NCBI RefSeq assembly: GCF_000411975.1
Contig: NZ_ASXG01000080.1
Coordinates: 1-62,779 of the forward strand
DNA: 62,779 nt
Source: Amycolatopsis orientalis DSM 43388
GTDB taxonomy: Bacteria; Actinomycetota; Actinomycetes; Mycobacteriales; Pseudonocardiaceae
Direction of reading: 5' to 3'
Positions 17,079-26,242 of this stretch are shown here, piece after piece (positions within the stretch are counted from its first letter, which is position 1; every line of letters starts with the position of its first letter). The notes beneath the pieces were generated by a model. It searched no databases. It had not been told where the DNA came from and saw only the letters and a list, made by a program, of their open reading frames with translations. The position numbers and the translations under genes are program-made.

Positions 17079-17147
17079 GGTGAACTGACCATAGCGCGTA
17101 TCGGAACTAGAGCAACCCATTGACACCATGGGGTTCTCCGGGCTTAT

Positions 17148-17163
17148 GTTAATGGCCATTAGC
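17148..17163. promoter_or_regulatory. Operator between double-TetR and fadA
   Basis: GTTAATGGCCATTAGC is a palindrome with a single mismatched pair. It lies in the divergent intergenic region, just upstream of the fadA -10 element TATAGT (17177-17182), where a bound repressor would block polymerase. Confidence 0.7.
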
Positions 17164-17166
17164 ACC

Positions 17167-17182
17167 TACCGGCCGGTATAGT
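17167..17182 (+). promoter_or_regulatory. fadA promoter -10 with overlapping palindrome
   Basis: The perfect palindrome TACCGGCCGGTA (17167-17178) overlaps TATAGT (17177-17182), a good actinobacterial -10. The fadA start lies 55 bp on. The palindrome may be a second regulator site; no -35 hexamer stands out. Confidence 0.5.
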
Positions 17183-17237
17183 CGGCCGCGAGATACACCG
17201 CAGTGTCCAACCATGCCGCTTCGCGGAGGAGTGTTCA

Positions 17238-18449
17238 GTGAGTAGCGAGGCCTACATCTACGAGGCGTTGCGCACGCCCCGGGGCAAGAACAAGGGCGGT
17301 GCCCTGCACGGCACCAAGCCGGTCGACCTGGTGGTCGGCCTCATCCAGGAGCTGAAGGTCCGCCACCCGAACCTCGATCCGCAGGCGATCGACGACATCG
17401 TGCTCGGCGTCGTGTCCCCGGTGGGCGAGCAGGGCGCGGACATCGCGCGCACCGCCGCGCTCGTCGCGGGCCTGCCGCAGACCGTCGCGGGCGTGCAGCT
17501 CAACCGGTTCTGCGCGTCCGGTCTCGAGGCCACGAACGTCGCGGCGCAGAAGGTCCGCTCCGGCTGGGACCAGCTGATCATCGCGGGCGGCGTGGAGTCG
17601 ATGTCGCGCGTGCCGATGGGTTCCGACGGCGGCGCGCTGTTCATGGACCCGGCCACCGCCTACGACCACTACATCGCCCCGCAGGGCATCGGCGCGGACC
17701 TGATCGCGACGATCGAGGGCTTCTCCCGCGAGGACGTCGACGCGTTCGCGGTCCGCTCGCAGGAGAAGGCCGAGGCGGCCTGGTCCGGCGGCTACTTCGC
17801 GAAGTCCGTGGTGCCGGTGAAGGACATGAACGGCGTCACGATCCTCGACCACGACGAGCACCGCCGTCCGGGGACCACCCTGGAGGGCCTGGCGAAGCTC
17901 AAGCCGGCCTTCACCACGATCGGCGAGATGGGCGGGTTCGACGCCGTCGCGCTCCAGAAGTACCACCAGGTCGAGAAGATCGACCACGTGCACACCGGCG
18001 GCAACTCGTCCGGCATCGTCGACGGGTCGGCCATCGTCCTGATCGGCTCCGAGCAGGCGGGCAAGACCTTCGGCCTCACGCCGCGGGCGCGCATCGTCGC
18101 CACCGCCTCGATCGGGTCCGAGCCCACGATCATGCTGACCGGCCCGACGCCGGCCACCGAGAAGGTGCTGCAGACCGCGGGCCTGACCCCGGAGGACATC
18201 GACCTGTGGGAGCTCAACGAGGCGTTCGCGTCCGTCGTGCTCAAGTGGCAGAAGGACCTGCGCCTTCCGGACGAGAAGGTCAACGTCAACGGCGGCGCGA
18301 TCGCCATGGGCCACCCGCTCGGCGCCACCGGCGCGATGCTGGTCGGCACCGTGGTCGACGAGCTGGAACGCCGCCAGGCGCGCCGCGCGCTGGTGACCCT
18401 GTGCATCGGCGGCGGCATGGGTGTCGCGACCATCATCGAGCGGGTGTGA
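17238..18449 (+). CDS. fadA: Acetyl-CoA acyltransferase (3-ketoacyl-CoA thiolase), FadA
   Basis: A 403-residue thiolase performing the last step of fatty-acid beta-oxidation: cleavage of 3-ketoacyl-CoA to acetyl-CoA and a shortened acyl-CoA. The nucleophile Cys92 is in LNRFCASGLEA, His359 in NGGAIAMGHPLGATGA and the general acid/base Cys389 in LCIGGGMG. The sequence resembles mycobacterial FadA (Rv0859, also 403 residues) almost throughout. GTG 17238 follows GGAGGAG. FadB follows after 8 bp, giving the alpha2-beta2 trifunctional complex. Regulation is probably by the divergently encoded double-TetR protein. Confidence 0.96.
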   Translation: MSSEAYIYEALRTPRGKNKGGALHGTKPVDLVVGLIQELKVRHPNLDPQAIDDIVLGVVSPVGEQGADIARTAALVAGLPQTVAGVQLNRFCASGLEATNVAAQKVRSGWDQLIIAGGVESMSRVPMGSDGGALFMDPATAYDHYIAPQGIGADLIATIEGFSREDVDAFAVRSQEKAEAAWSGGYFAKSVVPVKDMNGVTILDHDEHRRPGTTLEGLAKLKPAFTTIGEMGGFDAVALQKYHQVEKIDHVHTGGNSSGIVDGSAIVLIGSEQAGKTFGLTPRARIVATASIGSEPTIMLTGPTPATEKVLQTAGLTPEDIDLWELNEAFASVVLKWQKDLRLPDEKVNVNGGAIAMGHPLGATGAMLVGTVVDELERRQARRALVTLCIGGGMGVATIIERV

Positions 18450-18457
18450 GGACCGAG

Positions 18458-20629
18458 ATGACCGAGAGCAAGACCATCCGTTGGGACAAGGACTCCGACG
18501 GCATCGTCACGCTGACCCTGGACGACCCGGACCAGTCGGCCAACACGATGAACCAGGCCTTCCGCGAGTCGCTCGCCGCGACCGTGGACCGGCTCGAGGC
18601 GGAGAAGGACGACATCACCGGTGTCGTGCTCACCTCAGCGAAGAAGACCTTCTTCGCCGGCGGCGACCTGCGCGACCTGATCCAGGCGAAGCCGGAGCAC
18701 GCGGCCGAGATCACCGCGTCCAGCACCGCGATGAAGGGCCAGATGCGCCGGCTCGAGCAGCTCGGCAAGCCGGTCGTCTCGGCGATCAACGGCGCGGCGC
18801 TCGGCGGCGGCCTCGAACTCGCGCTGGCGACGCACCACCGCATCGCGGCCGATGTCAAGGGCAGCCAGATCGGCCTGCCCGAGGTCACCCTGGGCCTGCT
18901 GCCCGGCGGTGGCGGCGTGGTCCGCACCGTGCGGCTGCTCGGCATCCAGAGCGCGCTGCTGAACGTCCTGTTGCAGGGCCAGCGGATGAAGCCGCGCAAG
19001 GCGCTCGAAGTGGGCCTGGTGCACGAGGTCGTGGACACCGTCGAGGAGCTGGTGCCCGCCGCGAAGGCGTGGATCAAGGCCAACCCCGAGGGCGGCGTGC
19101 AGCCGTGGGACGTCAAGGGCTACAAGATCCCGGGCGGCACCCCGTCGAACCCGAGCTTCGCGGCGAACCTGCCCGCGTTCCCGGCGAACCTGCGCAAGCA
19201 GCTCAAGGGCGCGCCGATGCCCGCGCCGCGCGCGATCCTCGCCGCCGCGATCGAGGGTTCGCAGGTCGACTTCGACACCGCGATCACCGTCGAGACGCGC
19301 TACTTCGTGAGCCTGGCCATCGGGCAGGTCTCGAAGAACATGACCAAGGCGTTCTTCTTCGACCTGCAGACGATCAACTCCGGCGGTTCGCGTCCGGACG
19401 GGTTCGAGAAGTACACCGCCAAGAAGGTCGGCGTGCTCGGCGCCGGGATGATGGGCGCCGCGATCGCCTACGTGTCCGCCAAGGCGGGCATCGACGTGGT
19501 CCTCAAGGACGTTTCGCTGGAGGCGGCCGAGAAGGGCAAGGGCTACGCGGTCAAGCTCGAGGAGAAGGCGCTCTCGCGCGGCAAGACCACGCAGGAGAAG
19601 TCGGACGCGCTGCTGGCGCGGATCAAGCCGACCGCCGACCCGGCCGACTTCGCCGGCGTCGACTTCGTCATCGAGGCCGTGTTCGAGAGCGTCGAGCTGA
19701 AGCACAAGGTGTTCGGCGAGATCGAGAACATCGTCAACGCGGACGCGGTGCTGGGTTCCAACACCTCGACGCTGCCGATCACCACCCTCGCCGAGGGCGT
19801 GCAGCGGACCGAGGACTTCATCGGGATCCACTTCTTCTCGCCGGTGGACAAGATGCCGCTGGTCGAGATCATCTGCGGCGAGAAGACGTCGCCCGCCACG
19901 CTGGCGAAGGTCTTCGACTACACGCTGCAGATCCGCAAGACCCCGATCGTCGTCAACGACAGCCGCGGCTTCTTCACCTCGCGGGTCATCGGCACCTTCA
20001 TCAACGAAGCGGTCGCCGCGCTGGGCGAAGGCGTCGAGCCGGCGTCGATCGAGCAGGCGGGTTCGCAGGCCGGTTACCCGGCGCCGCCGCTGCAGCTGAT
20101 GGACGAGCTGACCCTGACGCTGCCGCGCAAGATCCGCGCGGAGACCCGTGCCGCGATCGAGGCCGAGGGCGGCACCTGGACGCCGCACGCGTCCGAGGCC
20201 GTCATCGACACGATGATCGACAAGTACGACCGCAAGGGCCGCAGCAGCGGCGCGGGCTTCTACGAGTACGACGAGAACGGCAAGCGCACCGGTCTGTGGC
20301 CGGGCCTGCGCGAGGCGTTCAACTCGGGTTCGGCGGACGTGCCGTTCGAGGACCTCAAGGAGCGCATGCTCTTCGCCGAAGCGCTGGAAACGGTGAAATG
20401 CTTCGACGAGGGCGTCCTGACCTCGGTCGCGGACGCCAACATCGGGTCCATCTTCGGCATCGGCTTCCCGGCCTGGACCGGTGGCGTGATCCAGTACATC
20501 AACCAGTACGAGGGCGGTCTGCAGGGCTTCGTGGACCGCGCCCGCGAGCTGGCCGCGCGCTACGGCAGCCACTTCGAGCCGCCGCAGTCGCTGGTGGAGA
20601 AGGCCGCCAAGGGCGAGATCTACGAATAG
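18458..20629 (+). CDS. fadB: Multifunctional enoyl-CoA hydratase / 3-hydroxyacyl-CoA dehydrogenase, FadB
   Basis: A 723-residue beta-oxidation enzyme, the alpha partner of FadA. The N-terminal crotonase domain hydrates 2-enoyl-CoA: FFAGGDL and NGAALGGGLELALATHHRI make the oxyanion hole, and LPEVTLGLLPGGGG carries the catalytic Glu. The NAD-binding domain starts at GVLGAGMMGAAIAY near residue 326, and the dehydrogenase His is in GIHFFSPVDKMPLVE near residue 458. Two C-terminal helical domains complete the chain. ATG 18458 fits the FadA-FadB spacing, with GAGGACCGAG before it. A T-tailed terminator follows. Confidence 0.96.
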   Translation: MTESKTIRWDKDSDGIVTLTLDDPDQSANTMNQAFRESLAATVDRLEAEKDDITGVVLTSAKKTFFAGGDLRDLIQAKPEHAAEITASSTAMKGQMRRLEQLGKPVVSAINGAALGGGLELALATHHRIAADVKGSQIGLPEVTLGLLPGGGGVVRTVRLLGIQSALLNVLLQGQRMKPRKALEVGLVHEVVDTVEELVPAAKAWIKANPEGGVQPWDVKGYKIPGGTPSNPSFAANLPAFPANLRKQLKGAPMPAPRAILAAAIEGSQVDFDTAITVETRYFVSLAIGQVSKNMTKAFFFDLQTINSGGSRPDGFEKYTAKKVGVLGAGMMGAAIAYVSAKAGIDVVLKDVSLEAAEKGKGYAVKLEEKALSRGKTTQEKSDALLARIKPTADPADFAGVDFVIEAVFESVELKHKVFGEIENIVNADAVLGSNTSTLPITTLAEGVQRTEDFIGIHFFSPVDKMPLVEIICGEKTSPATLAKVFDYTLQIRKTPIVVNDSRGFFTSRVIGTFINEAVAALGEGVEPASIEQAGSQAGYPAPPLQLMDELTLTLPRKIRAETRAAIEAEGGTWTPHASEAVIDTMIDKYDRKGRSSGAGFYEYDENGKRTGLWPGLREAFNSGSADVPFEDLKERMLFAEALETVKCFDEGVLTSVADANIGSIFGIGFPAWTGGVIQYINQYEGGLQGFVDRARELAARYGSHFEPPQSLVEKAAKGEIYE

Positions 20630-20645
20630 CAGGTGCGCTTGCGCC

Positions 20646-20690
20646 GCGGGGCCGTTCCGGGGGATTCCCCTGGGGCGGCCCCGCTTTTTT
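20646..20690 (+). terminator. Rho-independent terminator after fadB
   Basis: GCGGGGCCG pairs with CGGCCCCGC and is followed directly by six T residues. It is the most classical intrinsic terminator in the window and ends the fadA-fadB transcript. Confidence 0.9.
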
Positions 20691-20703
20691 CGCGGAGGGG
20701 ACG

Positions 20704-21153
20704 ATGACGGAACAGCAGCTGCCGTTCTTGGACGAGCATCGGGTCGTCGTGCCCGCCGACGCCGAGACCGCGTGGCGTGCGGTCAACCAGGTCGTCGAAC
20801 GTTTCTCCGGCGCCTTGGCCACCGGATACGCCTGGGCGGTGGGAGCCGCCGACTGGAGGGCGAGCGGCCCCCGTCCCCTCGCCGAGGGTTCGACGGTTCC
20901 CGGATTCCGGATCGCCGCCGCCGAACCGCCCCGCCTGCTCGTGCTCGCCGGGCGGCACCGGTTTTCCGAGTACCGCCTCACCTTCCGGATCGAGCCCCAG
21001 GCCGAAGGCAAGACCCGGATCCGGGCCGAGAGCCGGGCCCGGTTTCCCGGCATCCTCGGGACTGCCTACCGCATGGTCGTCATCGGGACCGGCGGGCACG
21101 TGCTCGGCATGCGGAGGATGCTGCGGACAATCGCGCGCTTCGCGAACAGTTGA
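20704..21153 (+). CDS. SRPBCC-superfamily protein
   Basis: A 149-residue protein with START/Bet v1-like features: a strand-helix opening (HRVVVPADAETAWRAVNQVVERF), central strands, and a long amphipathic C-terminal helix (MRRMLRTIARFA) that would close the ligand cavity. FRIAAAEPPRLLVLAGRHRFSEYRLTFRI is the typical strand run of this fold. No catalytic residues can be assigned, so binding of a hydrophobic ligand is the safest guess. ATG 20704 follows GCGGAGGGG. It stands alone behind the fadB terminator, with its own ribosome-binding site. Confidence 0.8.
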   Translation: MTEQQLPFLDEHRVVVPADAETAWRAVNQVVERFSGALATGYAWAVGAADWRASGPRPLAEGSTVPGFRIAAAEPPRLLVLAGRHRFSEYRLTFRIEPQAEGKTRIRAESRARFPGILGTAYRMVVIGTGGHVLGMRRMLRTIARFANS

Positions 21154-21335
21154 TTCCCCATTTCTGAAGTGCTGATTCCGCGTTTTTCGCAGTCGTGGCT
21201 CAGCGCAACCACGCCGCGCACGAACGGCGGTACCCGGGGCACCCGAATGGCCGCACCCCTCGGGAAACCGGAAAACCGTTGCCGTGTCGGCATAATTCCG
21301 GGACCGCTCCCGGCGGGCGCATGGGATCATTCGGT

Positions 21336-24149
21336 ATGGACCAGACGGTGGCCGTCGCGGGGGAGCAGCTCGCGTTCGCTGGGGCGGATCGGCTCGTCAA
21401 GCTCATCGGGGCGCTTTATCAGCGGCCCCGGCTCGGCGACCGGCCGCGGGAATTGCGAGACAACGGGGAATGGCAGCCCGGTTACCACCGGGAGCGTGCC
21501 GAGCGGCGCGGACTGCCCATGGTGTGCCTCGTCGGCGACGCGCGCGGAGGGGTGCTCGAAGAGCTGGGCTCGCGGTTGCGGAACGCGAAGCCGGCGGGCA
21601 CCGTGCGTTCGGTCTACCTCTCGCTCGCCGATTGGCCGGACCTGGACGAGCCGGGCAAAGCGACCGAGAACAGCGTCAAGGTGGTGCGCGACATACTCTG
21701 GCAGGTCCGCGACACTCTCGTCAGCAACTCCCGCACGCGGGAAAACCGGTTGCGGTTCCGGCTGTTCACGCTGGTCGACCAGCTCATGGCGAAGCAGTTC
21801 CCGCCGCGGGAAACCGATCCCGAGCGAGTCCTGCTGCGCGAACTGCAGGAAAACAGCCTGCTGGTCCGTTTCCGCGGGGCCATCGACAGCGTCAGCCGCG
21901 AGCTGGTTCCGCAGCATCCGGCATGGCGGTTTCCGTTGCTGCTCCTGCGGTGGCTGACGTTCGGCGTCTTCCGCGTCGCCGTCACCGGGCGCGTGCCGGG
22001 GCTGTCCGGGCGGTACCGGTGGTTCCTGCGCCAGCCGCACCTCGCGCCGGAGATGTCCGGCAGCTTCGTGCGCTTCGCGATGCGTCTCACCGACGGCGAA
22101 TGGCAGAACGAATCGCCCCAGTATGTCGCGCGGCTGCTGGTCAACTCGTTCCTGGAAGACCTGCGCCGCGAGTACCGGCTTCGGCCGTGGCAGTTCTGGC
22201 GGCGGCGCCGGATGACGTATCCGGTGCTGCTGCTCGACGAGGTAGGCCCGGCCAACGGCGGCTACCGGCTGCTGGAGCTGATCAACGAGGTCCGCAACCA
22301 GGTCGGGCTCTTCGATCCGCTGCTCGTGGTGAGCGCGAGCCAGGGTCCGCCGCCGGACGCCGAGCCGAGCGAGGAGCGGCCGAAGTTCGACGCCGTCGAG
22401 GCCGCCCGCGCGTACCAGGTGTGGCAGAACCGGCTCGGCGCCGACCGGCGCGCACGGCGCCCCACCGCGTGGTACCTGCCGATCGGCCTCGACGCGCCGC
22501 AGACCGAGAACGAAAAAGCCAAGGTGCGCAAGCGAATGCTGGCCCTCGGCGAGCATTACGACCTGTCCGGCGGACGCGGGCGGGCGGCGTGGTGGACCAC
22601 TCGCTGGGTGCGGGCCGGCGTGCCCGCGGTGGTGCTCGCGCTGGCCGCCGGGTTCGCCGCCGTGCGCTACCAGTCCGTTTTGGACAGTCACTGCGGCACC
22701 TCGAGCGAATGGCTGACCCGGGTGGACGACCAGTGCGTCGGCGTGTCCGACGGCACCTTCACGCTGTTCTCCCCGGTCGACCAGGAGGGGACGATCCAGC
22801 AGGTCGAAGCGGTGATCGCGGACCAGAACCGGCGGGCTGAGGAACTGCACCAGCAGTATCCGGAACGGCCGTACATCACGCTGGTCGACCTGGAAGCGCT
22901 CACGTCGTCCAACGGCACCGCCGAAGGGCTCACCGCGGAACGGGAATCGCTGGAAGGTTTCGCGGTCGCCCAGTCGCGGCAGCTCGACGCGACCGCCGCG
23001 GCCGAACCGATCGTGCGCGTGCTGATCGCCAATGGCGGCAAGGGAATGCTCCAAGGCGCGCAGGTGGCGCACACCTTGCTGGAGATGGCGAAACAGGATC
23101 CGAGCATCGTCGGGGTGGTCGGGCTCGACATGAGCAGCGAGCCGACCGCCACCACGATCCGCGCGCTGGGCGACGCGGGCATTCCGGTGGTCGCCGCGAC
23201 TCTCACCGCGGACCAGCTCGCCGACCAGAATCCGATCTACTTCCAGGTCGCGCCGCAGAACCGCCGGGAAGCCGCGGTGGCGGCGGCGTTCGCTGCACAG
23301 CGTCCCGGCCCGCGTTCGCTTCGCGTGTACTACTCCGACGACGACACCGATTTCTACGGTCCCAACCTGCGCGACGATTTGCTGAAAGCGTTCAAGGACA
23401 AGGGGTTCTCCGTCGAAGCGCGCGCGTTCGTCCCGGACGAAGGGCAGACGGCCAGGTCCGCGCATCTTTGGTACGGGGACCGGCTCGTGGGCAATGCGGG
23501 CGCCGCTGGACGCGACAGTTGTTCCTACGACGGGTACGCGTTCTTCGCTGGCCGAGGCGTCCCCGATTTCGGGGCGTTCCTGAGCGGGGCCGCGCAGTGC
23601 GGCAGCACCGCGACGATCATCGGAGACGACGACGTCGCGCGTTTCGTCGCCGATTCCGTTGCGCGAGAGGATCATCGTGCGCTGCCGTACTACTACTTCG
23701 CGCTCGCGAGCGCTCCCGCCGCGCCCGCGAAAGGCCTCGCCCGCGATTTCTACGCCACGCTCAACGCCAAGTTCGCCTTCGAGCACACCGAAAAAGGCCG
23801 GTCATTCGACGGGCACGCCGCGCTCTCCTACGACGCCGCGCTGGTGATGATCACCGCGACCGCGTATCTGCGCGAGACGTCGTCGAAAATCCCGGTGACG
23901 CCCGGCGCGGTGTGGCGTGAGATCGCCGCGATCCACACTTCGCGGCCGGACGCCGACCAGACCAACAAATACATCGAGGGAGTCAGCGGGACGATCGACT
24001 ACGGCGGAGACATCGGCCGGCACGTACCGCAGGACAAACCGCTCGCGGTGCTGCGCGTCCAAGGCGGGGAGGTCGATCCGGAACCGCAGGGCTTCTGCGG
24101 CAAGACGGTCGCCCGGGCGCCGGACTCGTGGTGCCCAGCGGACGGCTGA
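21336..24149 (+). CDS. Membrane protein: NTPase-like cytosolic region plus extracellular type-I periplasmic-binding domain
   Basis: A 937-residue protein of unusual build. Residues 1-425 look cytosolic: VCLVGDARGG (63-72) sits where a P-loop would be but lacks the Lys-Thr/Ser, and YPVLLLDEVG (about 295-304) resembles a Walker B strand. One membrane helix follows at about 426-446 (VPAVVLALAAGFAAV). The outer 490 residues read as a type-I periplasmic-binding fold of the branched-chain amino acid receptor kind (VRVLIANGGKGM, VGVVGLDMSSEPT, YFQVAPQNRREAAVA, SLRVYYSDDDTDFYG), with paired cysteines. No transporter genes are adjacent, so I infer a ligand sensor rather than a transport component. ATG 21336 is chosen; ATG 21321 is possible. 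Function unknown. Confidence 0.82.
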   Translation: MDQTVAVAGEQLAFAGADRLVKLIGALYQRPRLGDRPRELRDNGEWQPGYHRERAERRGLPMVCLVGDARGGVLEELGSRLRNAKPAGTVRSVYLSLADWPDLDEPGKATENSVKVVRDILWQVRDTLVSNSRTRENRLRFRLFTLVDQLMAKQFPPRETDPERVLLRELQENSLLVRFRGAIDSVSRELVPQHPAWRFPLLLLRWLTFGVFRVAVTGRVPGLSGRYRWFLRQPHLAPEMSGSFVRFAMRLTDGEWQNESPQYVARLLVNSFLEDLRREYRLRPWQFWRRRRMTYPVLLLDEVGPANGGYRLLELINEVRNQVGLFDPLLVVSASQGPPPDAEPSEERPKFDAVEAARAYQVWQNRLGADRRARRPTAWYLPIGLDAPQTENEKAKVRKRMLALGEHYDLSGGRGRAAWWTTRWVRAGVPAVVLALAAGFAAVRYQSVLDSHCGTSSEWLTRVDDQCVGVSDGTFTLFSPVDQEGTIQQVEAVIADQNRRAEELHQQYPERPYITLVDLEALTSSNGTAEGLTAERESLEGFAVAQSRQLDATAAAEPIVRVLIANGGKGMLQGAQVAHTLLEMAKQDPSIVGVVGLDMSSEPTATTIRALGDAGIPVVAATLTADQLADQNPIYFQVAPQNRREAAVAAAFAAQRPGPRSLRVYYSDDDTDFYGPNLRDDLLKAFKDKGFSVEARAFVPDEGQTARSAHLWYGDRLVGNAGAAGRDSCSYDGYAFFAGRGVPDFGAFLSGAAQCGSTATIIGDDDVARFVADSVAREDHRALPYYYFALASAPAAPAKGLARDFYATLNAKFAFEHTEKGRSFDGHAALSYDAALVMITATAYLRETSSKIPVTPGAVWREIAAIHTSRPDADQTNKYIEGVSGTIDYGGDIGRHVPQDKPLAVLRVQGGEVDPEPQGFCGKTVARAPDSWCPADG

Positions 24150-24212
24150 GCCGTTGTAACAGTTTCCGGTGGTTTGTCGACCTTTTCGCATTGGACTGCG
24201 AGGAGGTGCCGC

Positions 24213-24716
24213 ATGCTGCGGAAACTGGGGATGGCCTTGGCTGCCGGCGTTCTGGTCGCCGGATGCGGAGCGGCGCCGGCCGGGAACGCCCCGTCGGCTG
24301 TCCCGAGCGAGTATTCAACGCCGACGACGACCTCCAGCGCGCCGGAGACATCGGCGGTGTCGTGGGCGTCAGCGACACCGGAAACGTCGGCAACGCCCAC
24401 GACGCCGGCGACGTCGATCGCGGTGCCGGTGACCACGCCGCCGGTCGCCCCGCCGACTACGGCGGCCAAGCCCAAGACCCAGACCGCCCCGCGGCTCACG
24501 ACGCCTAAGGCCGACGTGCCGGACCAGGCCGCGCCGGATCCCGGGCCCGCCGAATGCGGTGCCGACTACTACCGCAACTCCTCCGGAAACTGCGTCCACC
24601 GCCCCGATTCGAGCCCGTCCGGCGCGACCGCCCAGTGCAACGACGGCACCTACAGCTACAGCCAGCACCGTTCCGGCACCTGCTCGCACCACGGCGGCGT
24701 CAAGCAATGGCTTTGA
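24213..24716 (+). CDS. Lipoprotein with a DUF3761 C-terminal domain
   Basis: A 167-residue exported lipoprotein. RKLGMALAAGVLVAGC is a lipoprotein signal with the lipidated Cys at about residue 16. A low-complexity Pro/Thr/Ser linker of about 85 residues follows, as in cell-wall-spanning stalks. The last 55 residues form a Cys-rich module (CGADYYRNSSGNCV ... CNDGTYSYS ... GTCSHHGGV) that matches DUF3761, a family without known activity. GAGGAGGT is an excellent ribosome-binding site for ATG 24213. It lies 63 bp after the membrane sensor gene and may work with it at the cell surface; this is inferred from position only. Confidence 0.85.
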   Translation: MLRKLGMALAAGVLVAGCGAAPAGNAPSAVPSEYSTPTTTSSAPETSAVSWASATPETSATPTTPATSIAVPVTTPPVAPPTTAAKPKTQTAPRLTTPKADVPDQAAPDPGPAECGADYYRNSSGNCVHRPDSSPSGATAQCNDGTYSYSQHRSGTCSHHGGVKQWL

Positions 24717-24835
24717 CCCGGCCCGGCGTTGGGCCGAACGGAGCAGCCCGGTAAGTCGGATCGGTCACGAACCGCCCGGTCCGCCCGCCCCGACCGGTAG
24801 CGTGCGGATCCGGTACGGCATACGGGACGGGGGAC

Positions 24836-26242
24836 GTGGTGGCGCGGGCGAGTTCGGGGCCGATCATCGTGGTGCTCGCCTCGTGCGGGCTGGTCGCGTC
24901 GTTCATGCAGACGCTGGTCATCCCGTTGATCCCGGCGTTCCCGAGATTGCTCAGCACGACGGCGACGGACGCCTCGTGGGTCGTCACCGTCACCCTGCTC
25001 GCGGCGGCGGTGTGCACGCCGGTCGCCGGGCGGCTCGGGGATCTCTACGGCAAGCGCCGCGTGCTGCTGGCGAGCCTGGCGGTGCTGATCGCCGGGTCGG
25101 TGGTCTCGGCGCTCACCAGCTCGCTCGCGCTGATGATCGTCGGCCGCGGGCTGCAGGGCTGCGCGATGGGCGTCATCCCGCTCGGCATCAGCATCATGCG
25201 CGACGAACTGCCGGCAGAACGCGTCAGCGGCGCGATTTCGCTGATGAGCGCGACACTCGGCGTCGGCGGCGCGATCGGGTTGCCGGTCGCGGCGATCGTG
25301 GCCCAGCACGCGGACTGGCACGTGCTGTTCTGGGGCGCGGCCGGGCTCGGACTCGGGTGTGCGCTGCTGATCCTGCGCTTCGTGCCGGAATCGCCGCTCC
25401 GCACGCCCGCACCGTTCGATTTCCGCGGCACACTCGGGCTGATCGTCGGCCTGACCAGCCTGTTGCTGCCGATCGTGAAGGGCGGCGAGTGGGGCTGGGG
25501 CAGCCCGGCGACGCTCGGGTTCGCCGCGACCGCCGTGGTCGTTCTCGCCGCCTGGGGCTGGTATCAGCTGCGCCGCCGGGATCCGCTGGTCGATCTGCGC
25601 GTTTCGGCGCGGCGGCCGGTGCTGTTCACCAACCTCGCGTCGATCCTCGTCGGCTTCGCGATGTATGCGATGTCGTTGTCGTTCCCGCAGTTGCTGCAGG
25701 CGCCTTCGGCCACCGGTTACGGCCTCGGGCTCAGCATGGTGGAAGCCGGTTTGTGCCTCGCGCCGAACGGCCTGGTGATGATGGCGCTGTCGCCGGTTTC
25801 CGCCCGGCTGACCAACCGCTACGGCGCCCGCGTCACGCTCATGACCGGTGCGATCGTGATCGCGGTCGGCTATGTCTTCGCGATTTTCCTGATGGCCAAC
25901 GCGGTCGAGCTGATCATCGCGTCGGTGATCATCGGGGCGGGCGTCGGCATCGCTTACGCCGCGATGCCCGCGCTGATCATGAGCGCGGTGCCGGTGACCG
26001 AAACCGCGTCGGCGAACGGGCTCAACTCGCTCATGCGGTCGGTCGGCACCTCGACGTCCAGTGCGGTGATGGCCACGATGCTCGCCCACCTGACGATCAC
26101 CGTCGGCTCGTTCACCGTGCCGTCGCTCGCGGGTTTCCGCGCCACGTTCGCGGTCGCCGCGGCGGCGGCGGTCGCCGGGCTGGCGTTGACCGCGGTCGTG
26201 CCGCGCCTCCGTGCCGCCAGCCCGGAACTCGCTCGCGTCTAG
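24836..26242 (+). CDS. MFS transporter, DHA2/EmrB type
   Basis: A 468-residue drug/proton antiporter-like protein with fourteen or so hydrophobic segments. The motif A loop GRLGDLYGKRRVLL lies between helices 2 and 3, and SATLGVGGAIGLPVAA resembles antiporter motif C in helix 5. GTG 24836 is the first start; a second GTG follows immediately. It converges with the TPP-enzyme gene, the stop codons overlapping by 4 bp. Export of a small hydrophobic compound is likely, substrate unknown. No regulator is adjacent. Confidence 0.9.
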   Translation: MVARASSGPIIVVLASCGLVASFMQTLVIPLIPAFPRLLSTTATDASWVVTVTLLAAAVCTPVAGRLGDLYGKRRVLLASLAVLIAGSVVSALTSSLALMIVGRGLQGCAMGVIPLGISIMRDELPAERVSGAISLMSATLGVGGAIGLPVAAIVAQHADWHVLFWGAAGLGLGCALLILRFVPESPLRTPAPFDFRGTLGLIVGLTSLLLPIVKGGEWGWGSPATLGFAATAVVVLAAWGWYQLRRRDPLVDLRVSARRPVLFTNLASILVGFAMYAMSLSFPQLLQAPSATGYGLGLSMVEAGLCLAPNGLVMMALSPVSARLTNRYGARVTLMTGAIVIAVGYVFAIFLMANAVELIIASVIIGAGVGIAYAAMPALIMSAVPVTETASANGLNSLMRSVGTSTSSAVMATMLAHLTITVGSFTVPSLAGFRATFAVAAAAAVAGLALTAVVPRLRAASPELARV

